Shown here: positions 28,351 to 38,552 of the stretch, piece after piece
How positions within the stretch are numbered: position 1 is the stretch's first letter
How the letters are laid out: every line of letters begins with the position of its first letter
From: Thauera propionica
GTDB taxonomy: Bacteria > Pseudomonadota > Gammaproteobacteria > Burkholderiales > Rhodocyclaceae
Length of the DNA stretch: 64,000 bases
Assembly: GCF_002245655.1 (NCBI RefSeq)
Contig: NZ_NOIH01000003.1
Span: 124,001-188,000 of the forward strand
Reading direction: 5' to 3'
Notes under the pieces: generated by a model
The model's input: the letters and a program-made list of their open reading frames with translations, nothing else
Told to the model about the DNA's origin: nothing
Database searches by the model: none
Translations under genes and position numbers: made by a program

Positions 28351-29550
28351 TCAGATGCGTTCGATGATGGTGGCGGTGGCCATGCCGTGGCCGATGCACA
28401 TGACCTGCAGGCCGAAGCGGCCGTCGCGTTGCTCGAGGCCGGCGAGCATCTTGGCCATCAGGCCGGCACCGGTGCCACCCAGCGGGTGGCCGTGGGCGAT
28501 CGCGCCGCCCCAGGGATTGAAGCGGTCCATGTCGGGCGCGAACTCGCGCACGAAGCACAGCGCCACGCTGGCGAAGGCCTCGTTGACCTCGATCCAGTCC
28601 ATGTCGCGGATCGACAGCCCGGCCACCTCCAGCGCACGGCGCGCCGCCGGGATCACCCCGGTGAGCTGCATCACCGGATCGGAGCCGACCGCGACGCGGG
28701 CGCGGAAGCGCGCGCGCGGCCGGATGCCCAGCGCTTCGGCGGCCTCACGCCGGCCGACCAGCACCGCGGCCGCGCCGTCGGACATCTGGCTGGCGTTGGC
28801 CGCGGTCACGCCGCCCTCGCCCGGCTGGCGGAACACCGGCTGCATGGCGCGCATGCGCTCGACGTCGATCACCGCACGGATGCCTTCGTCGTGCCCCAGC
28901 GTGATCGCACCGCCCTCCTTGTCCACACCCGCCACCGGCAGGATCTCGGTGTGCAGGCCGGCCGCGCGTGCGGCCTCGGCACGGCGGTGGCTCTCGATCG
29001 CGTAGTCGTCCATCTCGGCACGCGAGATCTGCCACTGGTCGGCGATGCGTTCGGCACTCTCGACCTGGTGCGGGATGGCGAAGCGCGCGAGGATCTTCGG
29101 ATGCAGCTTGTCGAAGCCGCGGAAGTCGCCCTGCCCCAGGGTCAGGTCGAGGAACATCGGCACCCGGCTCATGCTCTCGACACCACAACCGATGGCGAAG
29201 TCGAGATCGCCCGCAGCCACCGCCTGCGACGCGGCATGGGTGGCGAACTGGCTGGAGCCGCACATGCGGTTCATCGACACGCCCGGCACCTCGGCCGGCA
29301 GCCCGGCGACCAGCAGCGCCTGGCGGGCGATGTTGGCGCCCTGCTCGCCGGCCTGGCTGACGCAACCGGCCAGCACGTCGCCGACCTTTTCGGCCGGCAG
29401 TCCGGTGCGCGCCAGCACGCCGCCGATGGCGGTGGCGAGCAGCTCGTCCGGACGGGTCTCGCGCAGCGCGCCGCCGCGGCGGCCGAAGGGGGTACGGACG
29501 GCGCCCAGGATCAGCGCTTCGTTCGGATTGGAGGGGGTGCTTGGGGTCAT
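28351..29550 (-). CDS. Acetyl-CoA acyltransferase (thiolase)
   Basis: A 399-residue thiolase. The nucleophilic cysteine is in NRMCGSSQ (near residue 95), the two histidine-bearing loops are VNEAFAS and [15 protein letters not shown], and the second active cysteine is in MCIGHGMA, where H replaces the more usual G. It cleaves 3-ketoacyl-CoA with CoA to give a shortened acyl-CoA and acetyl-CoA. The ATG at 29550 gives the normal N-terminus. It lies between the dehydrogenase and the acyl-CoA dehydrogenase genes. Confidence 0.9.
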   Translation of the reverse strand: MTPSTPSNPNEALILGAVRTPFGRRGGALRETRPDELLATAIGGVLARTGLPAEKVGDVLAGCVSQAGEQGANIARQALLVAGLPAEVPGVSMNRMCGSSQFATHAASQAVAAGDLDFAIGCGVESMSRVPMFLDLTLGQGDFRGFDKLHPKILARFAIPHQVESAERIADQWQISRAEMDDYAIESHRRAEAARAAGLHTEILPVAGVDKEGGAITLGHDEGIRAVIDVERMRAMQPVFRQPGEGGVTAANASQMSDGAAAVLVGRREAAEALGIRPRARFRARVAVGSDPVMQLTGVIPAARRALEVAGLSIRDMDWIEVNEAFASVALCFVREFAPDMDRFNPWGGAIAHGHPLGGTGAGLMAKMLAGLEQRDGRFGLQVMCIGHGMATATIIERI

Positions 29551-29566
29551 TGCTGGGTCCTCAGGT

Positions 29567-30703
29567 TCAGGCCCGCTGCAGTTCGCGGGCGATGATGTTG
29601 CGCTGGATCTCGCTGGTGCCTTCGTAGATCTGCAGCACCTTGGCGTCGCGGAAGAGCTTTTCCACCGGGTATTCGGTCGAGTAGCCCATGCCGCCGAAAA
29701 TCTGCACGGCCTCGGTCGCCGCCCACATCGCGGCATCGGCGGCGAAGGCCTTGGCGATGGAGGCCTCGATGGTGTTCGGCTTGCCCTGGTCGAGCAGCCA
29801 GGCCGACTGGTAGGTGAGCAGGCGCGCGGCCTCGAGCTTCATGCGCATCTCGGCCAGCTTGTGCGCCACCGCCTGGTGGTCGATCAGGCGCTTGCCCATG
29901 CTGTTGCGCTGGGTGGCGTAGGCCAGCGATTCGTCGAGGCAGCGTTCGATGAGACCGACGCCGAAGGCCGCCACCATCGGCCGCGAGTGGTCGAACACCG
30001 CCATCGCCAGCGCGAAGCCGCCACCCTCCTCGCCCAGGCGATGGTCCTCGGGCACGAACACCTGATCGAGGAAGACCTCGCAGGTGGGCGCGCAGCGCTG
30101 GCCGAGCTTGCCCAACGGCTCGCCGATCGCCATGCCCTTGCTGCCGCGCGGCACGATGAAGGCGGTCATGCCGCGGTGGCCGGCGTCCGCCGCGGTCTTG
30201 GCGAAGACGACGAGGAACTCCGCCAGATTGGCGTTGGAGATCCAGATCTTGCTGCCGGTCAGGCGGTAGCCGCCCTCCACCCGCTCGGCACGGGTACGGA
30301 TGCCGGCGACGTCGGAGCCGGCGCCCGGCTCGGTCATCGCGAAACTCGCCAGCGCGCCATTGGCCGCCGCGCCGAGATAGCGCTCGCGCTGCATCTCGCT
30401 GCCGGCGATCACGATCGGCTCGGTGGCCAGCGCATTCACGCACAGCGCGGTGCCGATGCCCAGGCAGCCGCGGCAGAAGGCCTCGGTGACCAGCACCAGC
30501 TCAAGGCAGCCCAGGCCGCCGCCGCCCACCGCCTCCGGCAGGTTGATGCCGAGCAGGCCGAGTTCCTGCGCGCGCTGGTGCACCTCGAAGGGGAAGGTCT
30601 TGGCGACGTCGGCCTCGGCCGCGCGCGGTGCGATCTCGCGCTCGGCGAAGCGGCGTGCCAGATCGCGGATCTCGCGCTGCTCCGCGTTCAACTGGAAGTC
30701 CAT
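29567..30703 (-). CDS. Acyl-CoA dehydrogenase
   Basis: A 378-residue FAD enzyme that makes the trans-2-enoyl-CoA. Typical segments are [13 protein letters not shown], the FAD-binding KIWISNA loop, and [21 protein letters not shown], where the glutamate of YEGTSE is the catalytic base position of short-chain enzymes. A ribosome site AAGGAG precedes the ATG at 30703. Substrate chain length cannot be told; the closest pattern is the short/branched-chain group. Confidence 0.9.
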   Translation of the reverse strand: MDFQLNAEQREIRDLARRFAEREIAPRAAEADVAKTFPFEVHQRAQELGLLGINLPEAVGGGGLGCLELVLVTEAFCRGCLGIGTALCVNALATEPIVIAGSEMQRERYLGAAANGALASFAMTEPGAGSDVAGIRTRAERVEGGYRLTGSKIWISNANLAEFLVVFAKTAADAGHRGMTAFIVPRGSKGMAIGEPLGKLGQRCAPTCEVFLDQVFVPEDHRLGEEGGGFALAMAVFDHSRPMVAAFGVGLIERCLDESLAYATQRNSMGKRLIDHQAVAHKLAEMRMKLEAARLLTYQSAWLLDQGKPNTIEASIAKAFAADAAMWAATEAVQIFGGMGYSTEYPVEKLFRDAKVLQIYEGTSEIQRNIIARELQRA

Positions 30704-30842
30704 GATGTCTCCTTGCAAAGCCGTCGTCCGCGGACGACGGGCACAACGTGGCCCGGCATGCCTGAGCACGCCGAAACGGGGTACCGGGATACAGGGCGAC
30801 CGCGGCGGGTGGCCTTGGCCGGAAATCCTCAGCCGGGCGTCT

Positions 30843-31658
30843 TCATCCGGATGAGCGGCCGAAGCGCGCCGGTCGCCGCTCGCAGAAGGCGCTCACCCCC
30901 TCGCTGAAGTCCGGCGTCGCCGACATGGCGATGAAGCTCGCCTTCTCGGCGGCGAGCGCCGTCGCCAGGTCGGTGTCGAGACCTTCGCGCAGCAGGCGCT
31001 TGATGCCGGCCTGGGCCGCCGCCGGCCCTTCGGCCAGCCGGCGCGCCAGTGCCAGCCCGGCCTCGGCGAGTTGCGCTGCCGGCACCACCTCGGCCACCAG
31101 GCCGATGTCCTTCGCCTGCGCGGCGTCGATCTGCGGGTTGAGCAGCGCGATCGCCAGGGCTCGCTGCAGACCGACGCGGCGCGACAGGTGCCAGCTCGCG
31201 CCACCGTCGGGCGTGGTGCCGATGGCGCTGTAGGCGAGCACGAAGCGCGCATCGTCGGCCGCCACCAGCAGGTCGCAGGCCATCGCCAGCGACATGCCGA
31301 AGCCCGCCGCGGAGCCGCCCACCAGGCCCACCACCGGGCAGGGCAGCCGCGTCAGGCCGGCGACGGCCTCATGCACGGCATCGATCAGCTGGCCGATTTC
31401 TTCGGTGCAGTCCGCCTGCGACTGACCAAGCAGGGTGTCGAAGCGGCGCACGTCGCCGCCGACCATGAAGTGCGCGCCGCTGCTGCGCAGCACGACCACC
31501 CGCGGCGACGCGGCCGCCAGCGACCTGACGGCATCGCGCAGCGCGAGGCCCATCGGCAGGTCCAGGCTGTTGCGCGAGGCAGGACGATCCAGCGTGATGA
31601 CGGCGATGCCATCCTCGCGTTCGAGGCGAACGCTGGCGGCTTGATGGTGTTCAGGCAT
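30843..31658 (-). CDS. PaaG-like crotonase superfamily protein (probable enoyl-CoA isomerase)
   Basis: A 271-residue crotonase-fold protein whose CoA-binding loops are kept ([27 protein letters not shown]). Both hydratase glutamates are absent: the GGGCE position reads AAGFG and the QPE position reads LAY. Instead it has [10 protein letters not shown], matching the PDxGG aspartate of PaaG and delta3,delta2-enoyl-CoA isomerases. It is therefore more likely an isomerase than a hydratase. Its start overlaps the end of the upstream ligase gene by 8 bases. Confidence 0.85.
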   Translation of the reverse strand: MPEHHQAASVRLEREDGIAVITLDRPASRNSLDLPMGLALRDAVRSLAAASPRVVVLRSSGAHFMVGGDVRRFDTLLGQSQADCTEEIGQLIDAVHEAVAGLTRLPCPVVGLVGGSAAGFGMSLAMACDLLVAADDARFVLAYSAIGTTPDGGASWHLSRRVGLQRALAIALLNPQIDAAQAKDIGLVAEVVPAAQLAEAGLALARRLAEGPAAAQAGIKRLLREGLDTDLATALAAEKASFIAMSATPDFSEGVSAFCERRPARFGRSSG

Positions 31659-33495
31659 GGGCGGCCTCTCCCTGGTACATGGCTTCGATCACGTCGGCAT
31701 AGGTCTTGTAGATGCTGGAACGACGCACCTTCATCGTTGCCGTCACCTCGCCGTCGTCGTGGTCCAGTTCCTTGGTCAGCAGGTGGAAGCGGCGGATGTG
31801 CGAGACCTGCGCGAGCTGGGCATTGCCGCGTGCGATCTCGGCCTCGATCAGCGCGCGCACCTCCGGGTGCTCGACCAGCGAGCGGAAGTGGGTGAAGAGG
31901 ATCTGCCGGCCCTCGGCCCATTTCGCCACCGTCTCGTAGTCGATCTGGATCAGCGCGGAGACGAACTTGCGCCCGTCGGCGACGACGATGCACTCCTTGA
32001 TGTAGGGGCTGGCCTTCATCGTCTTCTCGATCTCGGACGGCGTCAGGTTCTTGCCGCCGGCGGTGATCATGATGTCCTTCAGGCGATCGACGATGTAGAG
32101 CTGGCCGTCGCGCGCCTCGACCACGTCGCCGGTGTGCAGCCAGCCGTCGCGGATGCTGTCGGCGGTCGCCTCCGGGTTCTTGTAATAACCGGCGAACACC
32201 ATCTCGCCGCGGATCAGCAGCTCGCCGCGATCGCCGATCCGGTACTCGACACCGAGGATGGGCGTGCCGACCGAGCCGAAGCGAGCGGCATCCAGCGGCT
32301 GGCCGGTGATCATGCCGGTCGACTCGGTCAGGCCGTAGACCTCCACCAGCGGCACGCCCAGCGTGCGGAAGAACTGCACCACCGCGGGCGGAATCGGCGC
32401 GGCGCCGGTCAGCGCCACCTGCGCCCGGCGCAGACCGATGAAATTCTGCAGCGCGCGCAGGATGATCCAGTACCAGAAGGCGTAGGTGAGACGCTCGCCC
32501 GTCGTGCGCTGCGTTGCCGCCTTGTGCGCGAAGGGCGCGCAGGCGGCCATTGCACGGTCGAACAGCCAGCGCTGCAGCGGACCGCTCTCCTGCATCTTGA
32601 TGCTGATCGCCGAGTGCAGCTTTTCCCAGATGCGGGGCACGCCCAGGAACATGGTCGGCGCGATCTCGCGCAGGTCTTCCTGTACGGTGCGGATCGACTC
32701 GCCGAAGGCCACCGTGGAGCCCAGGTAGATCGGGCAGAAGGTGGTCAGCATCTGCTCGGCGACGTGGCACAGCGGCAGGTAGGACAGGTGGCTGGTGTCC
32801 GCCGACAGGCCCAGGCGATCGGCGATGCCGGGCGCCACGCCGCGGATGTTGGCGTAGCTGATCATCGCGCCCTTGGGTTTGCCGGTGGAGCCCGAGGTGT
32901 AGATCATCAGCGCGATGTCCTCGAGCCGCTGCGCGGCCAGCGTCTCTTCCACCAGATGACGATGGGTGGCCTCGTACTCGACGCCGAGCGTCTCCAGGTC
33001 GGCGAAGGACAGGATGCGGTCGCGCACGCGCTCATCGGCACTGCGCAGCCCCTTGGTCTCCATCACCACGATGGCGCGCAGGTGCGGCAGCTGGTCGAGC
33101 GCCTCGACCACCTTGTCGGTCTGCTCCTGGTCCTCGCACACCACGACCTCGACGTCGGCGTGGTTGAGCACGTAGGCCACCTCGGGCGACGGGCTGGTCG
33201 GATAGACGCCGACCGCAATGCCGCCGACCAGGCCACAACCCATCTGCGTCAGCACCCATTCGATGCGGTTCTCGGCGATCACGCCGACATGGCCGCCGGC
33301 AGACAGGCCGAGCGCACGCAGCCCCAGGCCGACGTGACTCGAACGGCGGTAGTAGTCGTCCCAGGTGATGCCCTGCCAGATGCCGAAATCCTTCTGGCGG
33401 ATGGCGATGCGCCCGGGGTGTTGCTTCGCCTGCTCGCGCAGCATCTGCGGCAGGGTCAGCCGGGGAAGCGGATTGACTTCGGGATTCTTGCTCAT
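31651..33495 (-). CDS. Long-chain-type AMP-forming acyl-CoA ligase (FadD15-like)
   Basis: A 614-residue ligase of the group often found inside LIV-type transporter operons. Motifs: MIYTSGSTGKPKGAMISY, VYGLTESTGM, GWLHTGDVVEARDGQLYIVDRLKD with AGGKNLTPSEIE, and a C-terminal GEVTATMKVRR. It probably traps the imported acid as a CoA thioester. The ATG at 33495 is chosen because GAGAGG lies 6 bases upstream; a GTG at 33513 that overlaps the preceding stop is the alternative. It follows the ABC ATPase gene directly. Confidence 0.9.
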   Translation of the reverse strand: MSKNPEVNPLPRLTLPQMLREQAKQHPGRIAIRQKDFGIWQGITWDDYYRRSSHVGLGLRALGLSAGGHVGVIAENRIEWVLTQMGCGLVGGIAVGVYPTSPSPEVAYVLNHADVEVVVCEDQEQTDKVVEALDQLPHLRAIVVMETKGLRSADERVRDRILSFADLETLGVEYEATHRHLVEETLAAQRLEDIALMIYTSGSTGKPKGAMISYANIRGVAPGIADRLGLSADTSHLSYLPLCHVAEQMLTTFCPIYLGSTVAFGESIRTVQEDLREIAPTMFLGVPRIWEKLHSAISIKMQESGPLQRWLFDRAMAACAPFAHKAATQRTTGERLTYAFWYWIILRALQNFIGLRRAQVALTGAAPIPPAVVQFFRTLGVPLVEVYGLTESTGMITGQPLDAARFGSVGTPILGVEYRIGDRGELLIRGEMVFAGYYKNPEATADSIRDGWLHTGDVVEARDGQLYIVDRLKDIMITAGGKNLTPSEIEKTMKASPYIKECIVVADGRKFVSALIQIDYETVAKWAEGRQILFTHFRSLVEHPEVRALIEAEIARGNAQLAQVSHIRRFHLLTKELDHDDGEVTATMKVRRSSIYKTYADVIEAMYQGEAAHA

Positions 33496-33509
33496 GGCCA
33501 TCCTCTCGC

Positions 33510-34322
<813 letters not shown>

Positions 34323-34325
34323 CGC

Positions 34326-35495
34326 TTACTCCAGCACGATCCAGTCGGAGGCCGGCACCATGCGCTTGGCCTTGGTGTCGGCCCGGTAGATGCGACCGAC
34401 GGGGATGGTGTTGCCGTGGATCGTGATGGGCACGCCGATCAGGCCGCCGGTGTCGAAGTTCTCGATCGAGTTCAGCGCCGCCTTGAAGTTGGCCGCGGTC
34501 ATCTCCTTGCCGGCGGCGATCGTGCGGCGGGCCGATTCGGCGTAGAGCATGGCGGACAGGAAGCCCTGGATGTAGGGCACGTTCTGGTACTCCGGCCGCA
34601 TCGCGCGGATCTTGTCCAGCATCGGCGCCGGCGTGGCCGTGTCGTAGTAGTAGTTGTAGGGCATCACACCCATGAAGCCCTCGGCGACGTCACCCATCTG
34701 CATCACGGTGCTGTTGTCCATGGTCCAGAAGGTGCCCATGAACTTGGTGTCCAGCCCGAGCTGGCGTGCCTGGCCGATGAACTCGGGGATGGGGCCGAGG
34801 ATGTAGCCGTGGAATATGGTGAAGTCGGGTCGTGCGCGGCGCAGCTTGGCGATCTCGGTCGACACATCGACCGCGCCCGGCGGGGTCATGATCTCGATGG
34901 CGACGTTGAGGCCCATCTCCTTGGCGACGCCGCGGCTGCTCTCGATCGGGTCGCGGCCGAATTCGGTGTCGGAATAGACGAAGGCCACCTTGGCGCCCGG
35001 CTTCTCCTTGGCGATGTAGCGCAGCAGGATGCCGAACTGCTGGGTGTAGTCGGGGCCGGCGATGAACTGGTAAGGGTACTTCTTCGGGTCGTTGAGTTCG
35101 GTGGCGAAGGAGGCGCCCGACATGATCATCGTGCCGGCGCGGTCGAGCTCGGGGTTGATGGTCTTGCTGAAGGCGGTGGAGTCGCCGTAGTAGAAGTTCA
35201 CCTTGTTCTGGCTGGTGATCTTCTTGAACGCGGCCACCGACTGGTCGACCTTGTAGGCGCTGTCCTCGGGCACGTAGCGCAGCTTGTGGCCTTCGATGCC
35301 GCCGGCGTCGTTGACCATCTTCACGTAGTCCTGGATGCCGGCGTGGATGCCGATGCCGGCAAAGGCGAACACGCCGCTCATCGGGATCGAGCCACCGATG
35401 ACGATTTCCTTGTCGGCCGCCTGGACCGCGGGCAGGCCGGCGGTGGCGGCCAGCACCGCGGTGGCCAGCAGGCTCTTGAGTACGGTTCTTCTCAT
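34326..35495 (-). CDS. Periplasmic substrate-binding protein of LIV-type ABC transporter
   Basis: A 389-residue protein with a signal peptide (about residues 1-26, ending AVQA) and the two-lobed type I periplasmic-binding fold (IVIGGSIPMSGVFAFAGIGIHAGIQDYVKMVNDAGG). The family binds branched-chain amino acids, amides or aromatic acids. The gene is placed between the permease and the LivF-type ATPase rather than at the operon front. A strong ribosome site AGAAGGAGA precedes the ATG, in line with the excess of binding protein over membrane parts. Confidence 0.9.
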   Translation of the reverse strand: MRRTVLKSLLATAVLAATAGLPAVQAADKEIVIGGSIPMSGVFAFAGIGIHAGIQDYVKMVNDAGGIEGHKLRYVPEDSAYKVDQSVAAFKKITSQNKVNFYYGDSTAFSKTINPELDRAGTMIMSGASFATELNDPKKYPYQFIAGPDYTQQFGILLRYIAKEKPGAKVAFVYSDTEFGRDPIESSRGVAKEMGLNVAIEIMTPPGAVDVSTEIAKLRRARPDFTIFHGYILGPIPEFIGQARQLGLDTKFMGTFWTMDNSTVMQMGDVAEGFMGVMPYNYYYDTATPAPMLDKIRAMRPEYQNVPYIQGFLSAMLYAESARRTIAAGKEMTAANFKAALNSIENFDTGGLIGVPITIHGNTIPVGRIYRADTKAKRMVPASDWIVLE

Positions 35496-35544
35496 GCTTG
35501 TCTCCTTCTCTTTGTATGTGGTGATGCAGTGAGGCGAGGAAAAC

Positions 35545-36585
35545 TCAGGCCCGGAACGGCCAGAGGTGGAAGAAACGACGAATGCGGCGCCAGATCTCCT
35601 GCAGGCCGAGCGGCTCGAACACCAGGAAGCCGACGATCAGCGCGCCGAACACGATGGTGCGCACCGGCGAAAGGATCAGCGTGGCGTCGGCTGACAGCGG
35701 CAGCCAGCCGACGATGAGCTTGAGCGCCTCGGGCACCATGGTCATGAAGATCGCGCCGAGGATGGCGCCGAGGATGGTGCCCATGCCGCCGACGATGACC
35801 GCGGCGAGGAAGAAGATCGACATGATCAGCGGGAAGCTCTCCGGCGTGACCACGCGGAAGAAGTAGGCCCACATGCCGCCCGCCACCCCGGCGTAGAAGG
35901 ACGACAGGCCGAAGGACAGCAGCTTGTAGCGCAGCAGCGGGATGCCCAGCACCTCGGCCGAGATGTCGCGGTCGCGGATCGCGATGAAGGCGCGGCCGAT
36001 GCGGGTGCGGAACAGGTTGGCCGCGCCCAGCACCATCAGGATGGTGATCGGCACGAACAGCCAGTACAGGCGGAACGAAGTGTCGAAGCTGACGCCGAGG
36101 ATCTCCGCCGGCGCCACCGTGATGCCCGAGTGGCCGCCGGTGACCGCATGCCAGTTGGCGAACACGAAGTGCAGCACCACCGACGCGGCGATGGTCGCGA
36201 TCGCCAGGTACAGACCCTTTACCCGCAGCGAGGGCAGCCCGACCACCAACCCGCCCAGCATGGCGACGAAGCCGCCGGCCAGCAGGTTGAGCAGCACCGG
36301 CGTGCCCAGTTTCTGCTCCAGCGCCGCGACCGTGTAGGCGCCGATGCCCATAAACGCGGCCTGCCCCAGGCTCACCAGCCCGGTGTAGCCGGTGAGGATG
36401 TTGAGCCCGGTGGTGCTGGCGATGTTGATCGCCACCAGGCAGGCCAGGTAAAGCCAGTACTCGTCGGCCAGGAACGGAAAGCCGAGCAGCGCGACGGCGA
36501 GGACGGCCAGCCAGCCGTGCTGGGTGCGGCTGTCGAACAGCGACTCGTCATGGCGGTAACTGGAGCGTGCGGTTCCGATACGCAT
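35545..36585 (-). CDS. LivM-type ABC transporter permease
   Basis: A 346-residue membrane protein with about ten helices and the LivM pattern GLNILTGYTGLVSLGQAAFMGIGAY, followed by the EAA-like loop region GIPLLRYKLLSFGLSSFYAGVAGG. The ATG overlaps the livH-type stop by one base (TAATG). The N-terminal 20 residues before the first helix are somewhat longer than in E. coli-like forms relative to the domain core. Confidence 0.9.
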   Translation of the reverse strand: MRIGTARSSYRHDESLFDSRTQHGWLAVLAVALLGFPFLADEYWLYLACLVAINIASTTGLNILTGYTGLVSLGQAAFMGIGAYTVAALEQKLGTPVLLNLLAGGFVAMLGGLVVGLPSLRVKGLYLAIATIAASVVLHFVFANWHAVTGGHSGITVAPAEILGVSFDTSFRLYWLFVPITILMVLGAANLFRTRIGRAFIAIRDRDISAEVLGIPLLRYKLLSFGLSSFYAGVAGGMWAYFFRVVTPESFPLIMSIFFLAAVIVGGMGTILGAILGAIFMTMVPEALKLIVGWLPLSADATLILSPVRTIVFGALIVGFLVFEPLGLQEIWRRIRRFFHLWPFRA

Positions 36586-37469
36586 TACAACCTCTCGATT
36601 TCGTGGGTGCCGAACAGGCCGTAGGGACGGACCAGCAGCACGACGATCAGGATCATGAAGGTGGCCAGCAGCTTGAATTCGCCGCCGAGGAAGCCACCCG
36701 CGAGGGACTCGACGACGCCGATGAAGAGCCCGGCGACCAGCGCGCCGAGCACGCTATCGAGGCCGCCGACGATCACCACCACCAGCACCGACAGGCCGAA
36801 CACGCCCATCGTCGAGGAGATGCCGCCCACCGCACCGACGATGACGCCGGCGATGGCCGCGATCATTGCCGCCACCGTCCAGGACAGCGAGAACACCTTG
36901 GGCACGTTGATGCCCATCGAGTAGGCCGCCTGCTGGTCCGATGCCGTCGCCCGCAGTGCCACGCCGCCGCGCCAGAAGCGGAACACCGCCAGCGCCACCC
37001 CGATCAGCACCGCCGCGACGAGGAAGCCGTAGAACACCTTGGGCGGCACGAAGGCCTCGCCGATCATCACTGGCGCGCTGGGCATGAACTCGGGCAGGCG
37101 GCGCGGCTCGGAGGTCCAGATCAGCTCGACCACGCCGACCAGGATGGAGGCCAGACCCACGGTCACCATGAACACCGAGATCGGCGACTCGCCCAGCATC
37201 GGCCGGATCGCCACCCGCTCGAGCGTCGCGCCCGCCACCCCGCTGCCGATCACCGCAACCAGGATCGCCAGCCACATCGGCATGTTCATGGCCGTGGCGA
37301 GGCCGAAGCACAGGTAGGCGCCGATCATCAGCATCTCGCCGATGGCCAGGTTCACCACCCGCGTGGCCTTGTAGATCATCACGAAAGCGAGGCCGGTCAG
37401 CGCGTAGAGGCCGCCGGCGCCGAGGCCAGCCAGCACGATCTCGGCCAGGAAAAGCCAGTCGAAGTCCAT
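36585..37469 (-). CDS. LivH-type ABC transporter permease
   Basis: A 294-residue membrane protein with the LivH pattern GLGAGGLYALTGLAFVMIYK and NLAIGEMLMIGAY near the N-terminus and a GGLDSVLGALVAGLFIGVVE segment near the end. The ATG at 37469 is one base after the livG-type stop and is preferred to a start inside that gene at 37487. It pairs with the LivM-type permease that follows. Confidence 0.9.
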   Translation of the reverse strand: MDFDWLFLAEIVLAGLGAGGLYALTGLAFVMIYKATRVVNLAIGEMLMIGAYLCFGLATAMNMPMWLAILVAVIGSGVAGATLERVAIRPMLGESPISVFMVTVGLASILVGVVELIWTSEPRRLPEFMPSAPVMIGEAFVPPKVFYGFLVAAVLIGVALAVFRFWRGGVALRATASDQQAAYSMGINVPKVFSLSWTVAAMIAAIAGVIVGAVGGISSTMGVFGLSVLVVVIVGGLDSVLGALVAGLFIGVVESLAGGFLGGEFKLLATFMILIVVLLVRPYGLFGTHEIERL

Positions 37470-37470
37470 C

Positions 37471-38304
37471 TCAGGCCCCCACTGCAAGAGGTTGATGAAG
37501 GCGCTGGCGCAACTCCGAGACGTCGCCCGAACCCAGGTAGGCCTTGATCACCTCGGGGTTGGCCTGCACCTCGGCCGGCGTGCCGTCGGCGATGACCTGG
37601 CCGAAGTTGAGCACCACCACGTGGTCGGACAGGTCCATGACCATGCCCATGTCGTGCTCCACCATCAGCACGGTCACGCCCCACTCCTCGCGCACGTCGA
37701 GGATGAAGCGCGCCATGTCCTCGGTCTCCTCGCGGTTCATGCCGGCGACCGGCTCGTCCAGCATCAGCACCTTGGGTCGCATCGCCAGCGCGCGCGCCAT
37801 CTCCACCCGCTTCTGCAGGCCGTAGGACAGCACCGACACCGGCATGTGGCGGATGTGGTCGATCTCGAGGAAGTCGATGATGCGTTCCTCGACCTCCTGG
37901 CGCAGCTTCATTTCCTCGTGCCGCGCACGGCCGAAGTAGAACAGCGCGTCGAGCACGTTGGTGCGAAGGTGGGCATGGCGACCGAGCTTGATGTTGTCGA
38001 GCACGGTCATGCCGCGGAACAGCGCGATGTTCTGGAAGCTGCGCGCGAGGCCCAGCCTGGCGCGCTCGGGCGGCCGCGTGGCGGTGATGTCCTCGCCCTG
38101 GAAGCGGATACGCCCCGTCGAGGGTTTGTAGAAACCGGAGATCGTGTTGAACAGCGAGGTCTTGCCCGCGCCGTTCGGACCGATGACGGTGGTGATGGAC
38201 CCCGGAGCGACTTCGAAGCCCACGTCGGTCAGCGCCTTGATACCGCCGAACGACAACGTGAGCCCCTCGACCTCGAGGATCGGACTGGCCTTGCCTGGAT
38301 GCAC
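37471..38304 (-). CDS. LivG-type ABC transporter ATPase
   Basis: A 277-residue ATPase with Walker A GPNGAGKTSLFN, a signature region LSYGLQKRVEMARAL, Walker B VLMLDEPVAGM and the H-loop LMVEHDMGMVM. Translation most likely begins at GTG 38304, preceded by a strong AGGAGGAG site; upstream in-frame sequence looks non-coding. It is the promoter-proximal gene of the eleven-gene minus-strand run, divergent from the AraC-type regulator. Confidence 0.9.
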   Translation of the reverse strand: MHPGKASPILEVEGLTLSFGGIKALTDVGFEVAPGSITTVIGPNGAGKTSLFNTISGFYKPSTGRIRFQGEDITATRPPERARLGLARSFQNIALFRGMTVLDNIKLGRHAHLRTNVLDALFYFGRARHEEMKLRQEVEERIIDFLEIDHIRHMPVSVLSYGLQKRVEMARALAMRPKVLMLDEPVAGMNREETEDMARFILDVREEWGVTVLMVEHDMGMVMDLSDHVVVLNFGQVIADGTPAEVQANPEVIKAYLGSGDVSELRQRLHQPLAVGA

Positions 38305-38552
38305 CTTGTCTCCTCCTGCCAGCCGCCTCTTCCCGGGCGGCCTGTGCGTGCTGTGCTTTAATTGCCAGCGAACGCGAACCCATCGGGGATCGCGATGCGC
38401 CGGCGTTGGCATTAATCTTTTTTCTGCCGCTATTTGCAGGCCATACTAGGCAGTACGGGCCGGGTTGTGGATGACAGAACCGGCCGATCGATTGACATTT
38501 TCTGCCACTTGATCGAGACATCCCGATCACGCACCGCAGCATCGCAACCGCC
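38305..38552. promoter_or_regulatory. Divergent control region between transporter operon and AraC-type regulator
   Basis: A 248-base region that must hold promoters for both directions. A TTGACA at 38492-38497 faces the regulator gene but no good -10 sits at 16-18 bases. A/T-rich stretches near 38412-38420 and 38357-38366 could serve the minus direction. No clean operator repeat was found. Confidence 0.4.

Noticed and set aside
38458-38490. A CCGGGTT...AACCGG inverted repeat as the AraC-type operator
   Set aside because: The arms do not match without a gap, and AraC-type sites are usually direct repeats.
38470-38520. TTGACA before the AraC-type gene as a full sigma-70 promoter
   Set aside because: The -35 is perfect but no acceptable -10 lies at 16-18 bases, so only a general control region is reported.
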